64,000 nt of DNA from CAXXOK01 sp964584315 (lineage in GTDB: Bacteria > Bacillota > Clostridia > Christensenellales > Aristaeellaceae), in the NCBI GenBank assembly GCA_964584315.1, contig CAZOZO010000003.1:78729-142728 (forward strand). Direction: 5' to 3'. The translations under genes and the position numbers were made by a program. Shown in pieces: positions 62,459 through 64,000 of the stretch. The notes below the pieces were generated by a model that was given only the letters and a program-made list of their open reading frames with translations, was not told where the DNA came from and did no database searches. Within the stretch, counting starts at the first letter, position 1. Each line of letters starts with the position of its first letter.

Positions 62459-64000
62459 TCACCCAAGCTCGCGCAGCTGTCCTAAAATGCGGTAGGCTCG
62501 CTCGCTCAGGGCGGCGGTTTCGCCTTCTGGTACATTCGGCAGGGCGCGCTGGATTTCCTCCAATTCCGCTTCAAGCCGTTCGCGACGCATCCGGCGGAGG
62601 CAATCCTGCGCCATGCGCATCAGGGCTGCGTCGTCATCCTCGGTCTGGATGCCCAGCAGTGCGCCCACCAGCGCGCGGCCCTGCGCGTCGGGCTGATCCT
62701 CCATGATGGCAGCGGCGCTCCGGCCGCCTAATAACCCCTCGCAGATGGCCCTGAGCTGGGGATCGGCAAACTCGTCCGCGGATACCACGCCACCGGGCAA
62801 CTTGCCGGTGGCCAGCACCGCCAGCAGCGTGAGCGCGTTCATGTCCGCCTGGCCCGCCTCCCTCGCCTGTTGGCGGAAGCCCTCGCGCTTGGGTACGGCG
62901 GCGGGCTGTGGCGCGGGCGTGGCGCCGATCTGCGAGAGCAGCACCTCGCGGGTGAAACCCGTCTCAAAGCTGAGCTGCTTCACGTAGTTTTCCAGCTCGA
63001 CAGGCTCGCGCACGGGTTTGAGGATCAGCGCGCCCGCCTTGGCGTAGGCGGTGCGCCCGTCCTCGGTGGACAGGTCGTGGGTTTCCTTCTCGCGGCGCAG
63101 GCGGTACGTGATGCCGCTGATGGGGCGAAGGGCCTGAAATGCCTCGGCCCCCTCCTGCCGGATGAACTCGTCCGGGTCCAGCCCGCCGGGGAAATCCAGC
63201 ACGCGGCAGGGCACATGCTCTTCCGCGAGCACACTGAGGCCGCGCAGGATGGCGCGCTGGCCGGCGCCGTCGCCGTCGTAGGCAAGCCACACTTCGGGTG
63301 CGAAACGGATGAGCAGGCGCGCCTGCTCGGGCGTGAGCGCGGTGCCAAGCGTCGCGGCCACGCCCTCCACGCCGAACTGGGCCAGCGCCACCACGTCCAT
63401 GTACCCTTCCACCAGAATCACACGGGTAAGGCCCTTGGCCTTGCGCAGCAGGTTGGCTGCGTACACGTTCTGGCGCTTGTTGAAGGCCACGGTGTCGCCG
63501 GTGTTCAGATACTTTGGCTGTACGTCGCCCATGGCGCGGCCGCCGAAGCCCAGCACGTTGCCGTATGCGTCGATGATGGGGAACATCACGCGACCCCGGA
63601 ACATGTCGCCCGTGCGGCCTTCCTTCTGGTACAAAAGGCCCGCGGCCAGCAGTTCCTCCCGGGTAAAGCCCTGCGCGATCAGCGGCTCCACGATGCTCTG
63701 CCCCGTGGCTGCGCCGATGCCGAAACGGCGGATGACCGCGTCGCTGAGGCCGCGCTTTTGCACATAGGCGAGGATGGCCGCGCCCTGCGGCTCCCACAGG
63801 GCCTGATGGTACAGGCGCGCCGCGGCTTGATTGGCCAGGAAGATGCGCTCCTTGAGCGAGCGCCGCCGCTCGTACTCCGGGTCGTTTTGCAGCTCCGGCA
63901 GCGGCATGTGCAGCCGCTCCGCCAGATGGGCCACCGCCTCGGCAAACTCCATCCGTTCGATGTCCATCACAAACTGCACGACGCTGCCGCCCGCCTTGCA
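62459..64000 (-). CDS. dnaG: DNA primase DnaG, lacking its N-terminus
   Basis: The gene runs off the right edge; about 513 residues are visible. The first are CKAGGSVVQFVMDIE, the end of the CHC2-type zinc-binding domain, so only about the first 60 residues are missing. The RNA polymerase domain follows, with the Toprim motif VILVEGYMDVVAL and AYDGDGAGQRA, and a C-terminal DnaB-binding region. It synthesises RNA primers for replication. rpoD starts 139 bases downstream, the macromolecular-synthesis arrangement. Confidence 0.95.
   Translation of the reverse strand, partial: CKAGGSVVQFVMDIERMEFAEAVAHLAERLHMPLPELQNDPEYERRRSLKERIFLANQAAARLYHQALWEPQGAAILAYVQKRGLSDAVIRRFGIGAATGQSIVEPLIAQGFTREELLAAGLLYQKEGRTGDMFRGRVMFPIIDAYGNVLGFGGRAMGDVQPKYLNTGDTVAFNKRQNVYAANLLRKAKGLTRVILVEGYMDVVALAQFGVEGVAATLGTALTPEQARLLIRFAPEVWLAYDGDGAGQRAILRGLSVLAEEHVPCRVLDFPGGLDPDEFIRQEGAEAFQALRPISGITYRLRREKETHDLSTEDGRTAYAKAGALILKPVREPVELENYVKQLSFETGFTREVLLSQIGATPAPQPAAVPKREGFRQQAREAGQADMNALTLLAVLATGKLPGGVVSADEFADPQLRAICEGLLGGRSAAAIMEDQPDAQGRALVGALLGIQTEDDDAALMRMAQDCLRRMRRERLEAELEEIQRALPNVPEGETAALSERAYRILGQLRELG

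Noticed and set aside
1..64000. CRISPR array, tRNA, rRNA or insertion sequence
   Set aside because: No regularly spaced direct repeats, cloverleaf sequences, rRNA segments or transposase genes were found by reading both strands. Short or divergent examples could have been missed without a search program.

Overview
The window is a GC-rich (mostly about 60 % or more by eye) stretch of a bacterial chromosome. Its gene content points to a high-GC member of the Clostridia (Bacillota): AddB with an iron-sulphur nuclease domain, an AgrB/AgrD peptide-signalling pair, KtrAB, TrmK, a YqfO/Nif3-like protein, long-form HPF, a SigA-type sigma factor beside DnaG, reverse rubrerythrin, a clostripain-family peptidase, and strong AAGGAGG ribosome-binding sites. 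No rRNA, tRNA, CRISPR array, insertion sequence or integrase was seen. About 50 protein genes are called; the first (addB) and the last (dnaG) run off the window.

Layout. 1-6100: end of addB, a small P-loop protein, thrC, a small membrane protein and a reverse rubrerythrin. 6200-9000: a PAS-GGDEF cyclase, an AT-rich insert carrying an AbiH-type defence gene, and a 76-residue protein. 9245-12367: a large secreted leucine-rich-repeat protein. 12490-16189: a minus-strand operon (DUF5317 protein, unknown membrane protein, AgrB, AgrD, membrane-bound GGDEF/HD-GYP protein). 16376-18250: Pit phosphate transporter with its DUF47 partner. 19027-24115: a Gld-like ABC export system. 24530-29939: lipase-like protein, PAP2/DgkA fusion, CapA-like protein, sugar isomerase and an esterase. 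30036-33442: ktrBA and pepT. 33563-38021: clostripain-like peptidase, ATP-grasp protein and ychF. 38364-48034: methyltransferase, glycerol-1-phosphate dehydrogenase, chagasin-like inhibitor, YgiQ-type radical SAM protein and several secreted proteins. 48262-53498: decarboxylase-like PLP enzyme, HAD/thymidylate kinase fusion, mnmA, hpf and a small membrane protein. 53745-56608: a P-type ATPase behind a yybP-ykoY-type manganese riboswitch. 56657-64000: a secreted protein, pdp, a zinc-ribbon protein, nif3-like, trmK, rpoD and dnaG.

The most interesting unit is the AgrBD operon. It encodes a peptide-signal precursor and its processing protease, but no AgrC/AgrA two-component system. Instead the next gene is a multi-pass membrane protein with both c-di-GMP synthesis (GGDEF) and degradation (HD-GYP) domains, which suggests, by inference only, a route from peptide quorum sensing to c-di-GMP. 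Other points worth a second look are the manganese riboswitch with an overlapping terminator, two domain fusions (HAD-Tmk and PAP2-DgkA), the five-module leucine-rich-repeat protein and the AT-rich AbiH island.
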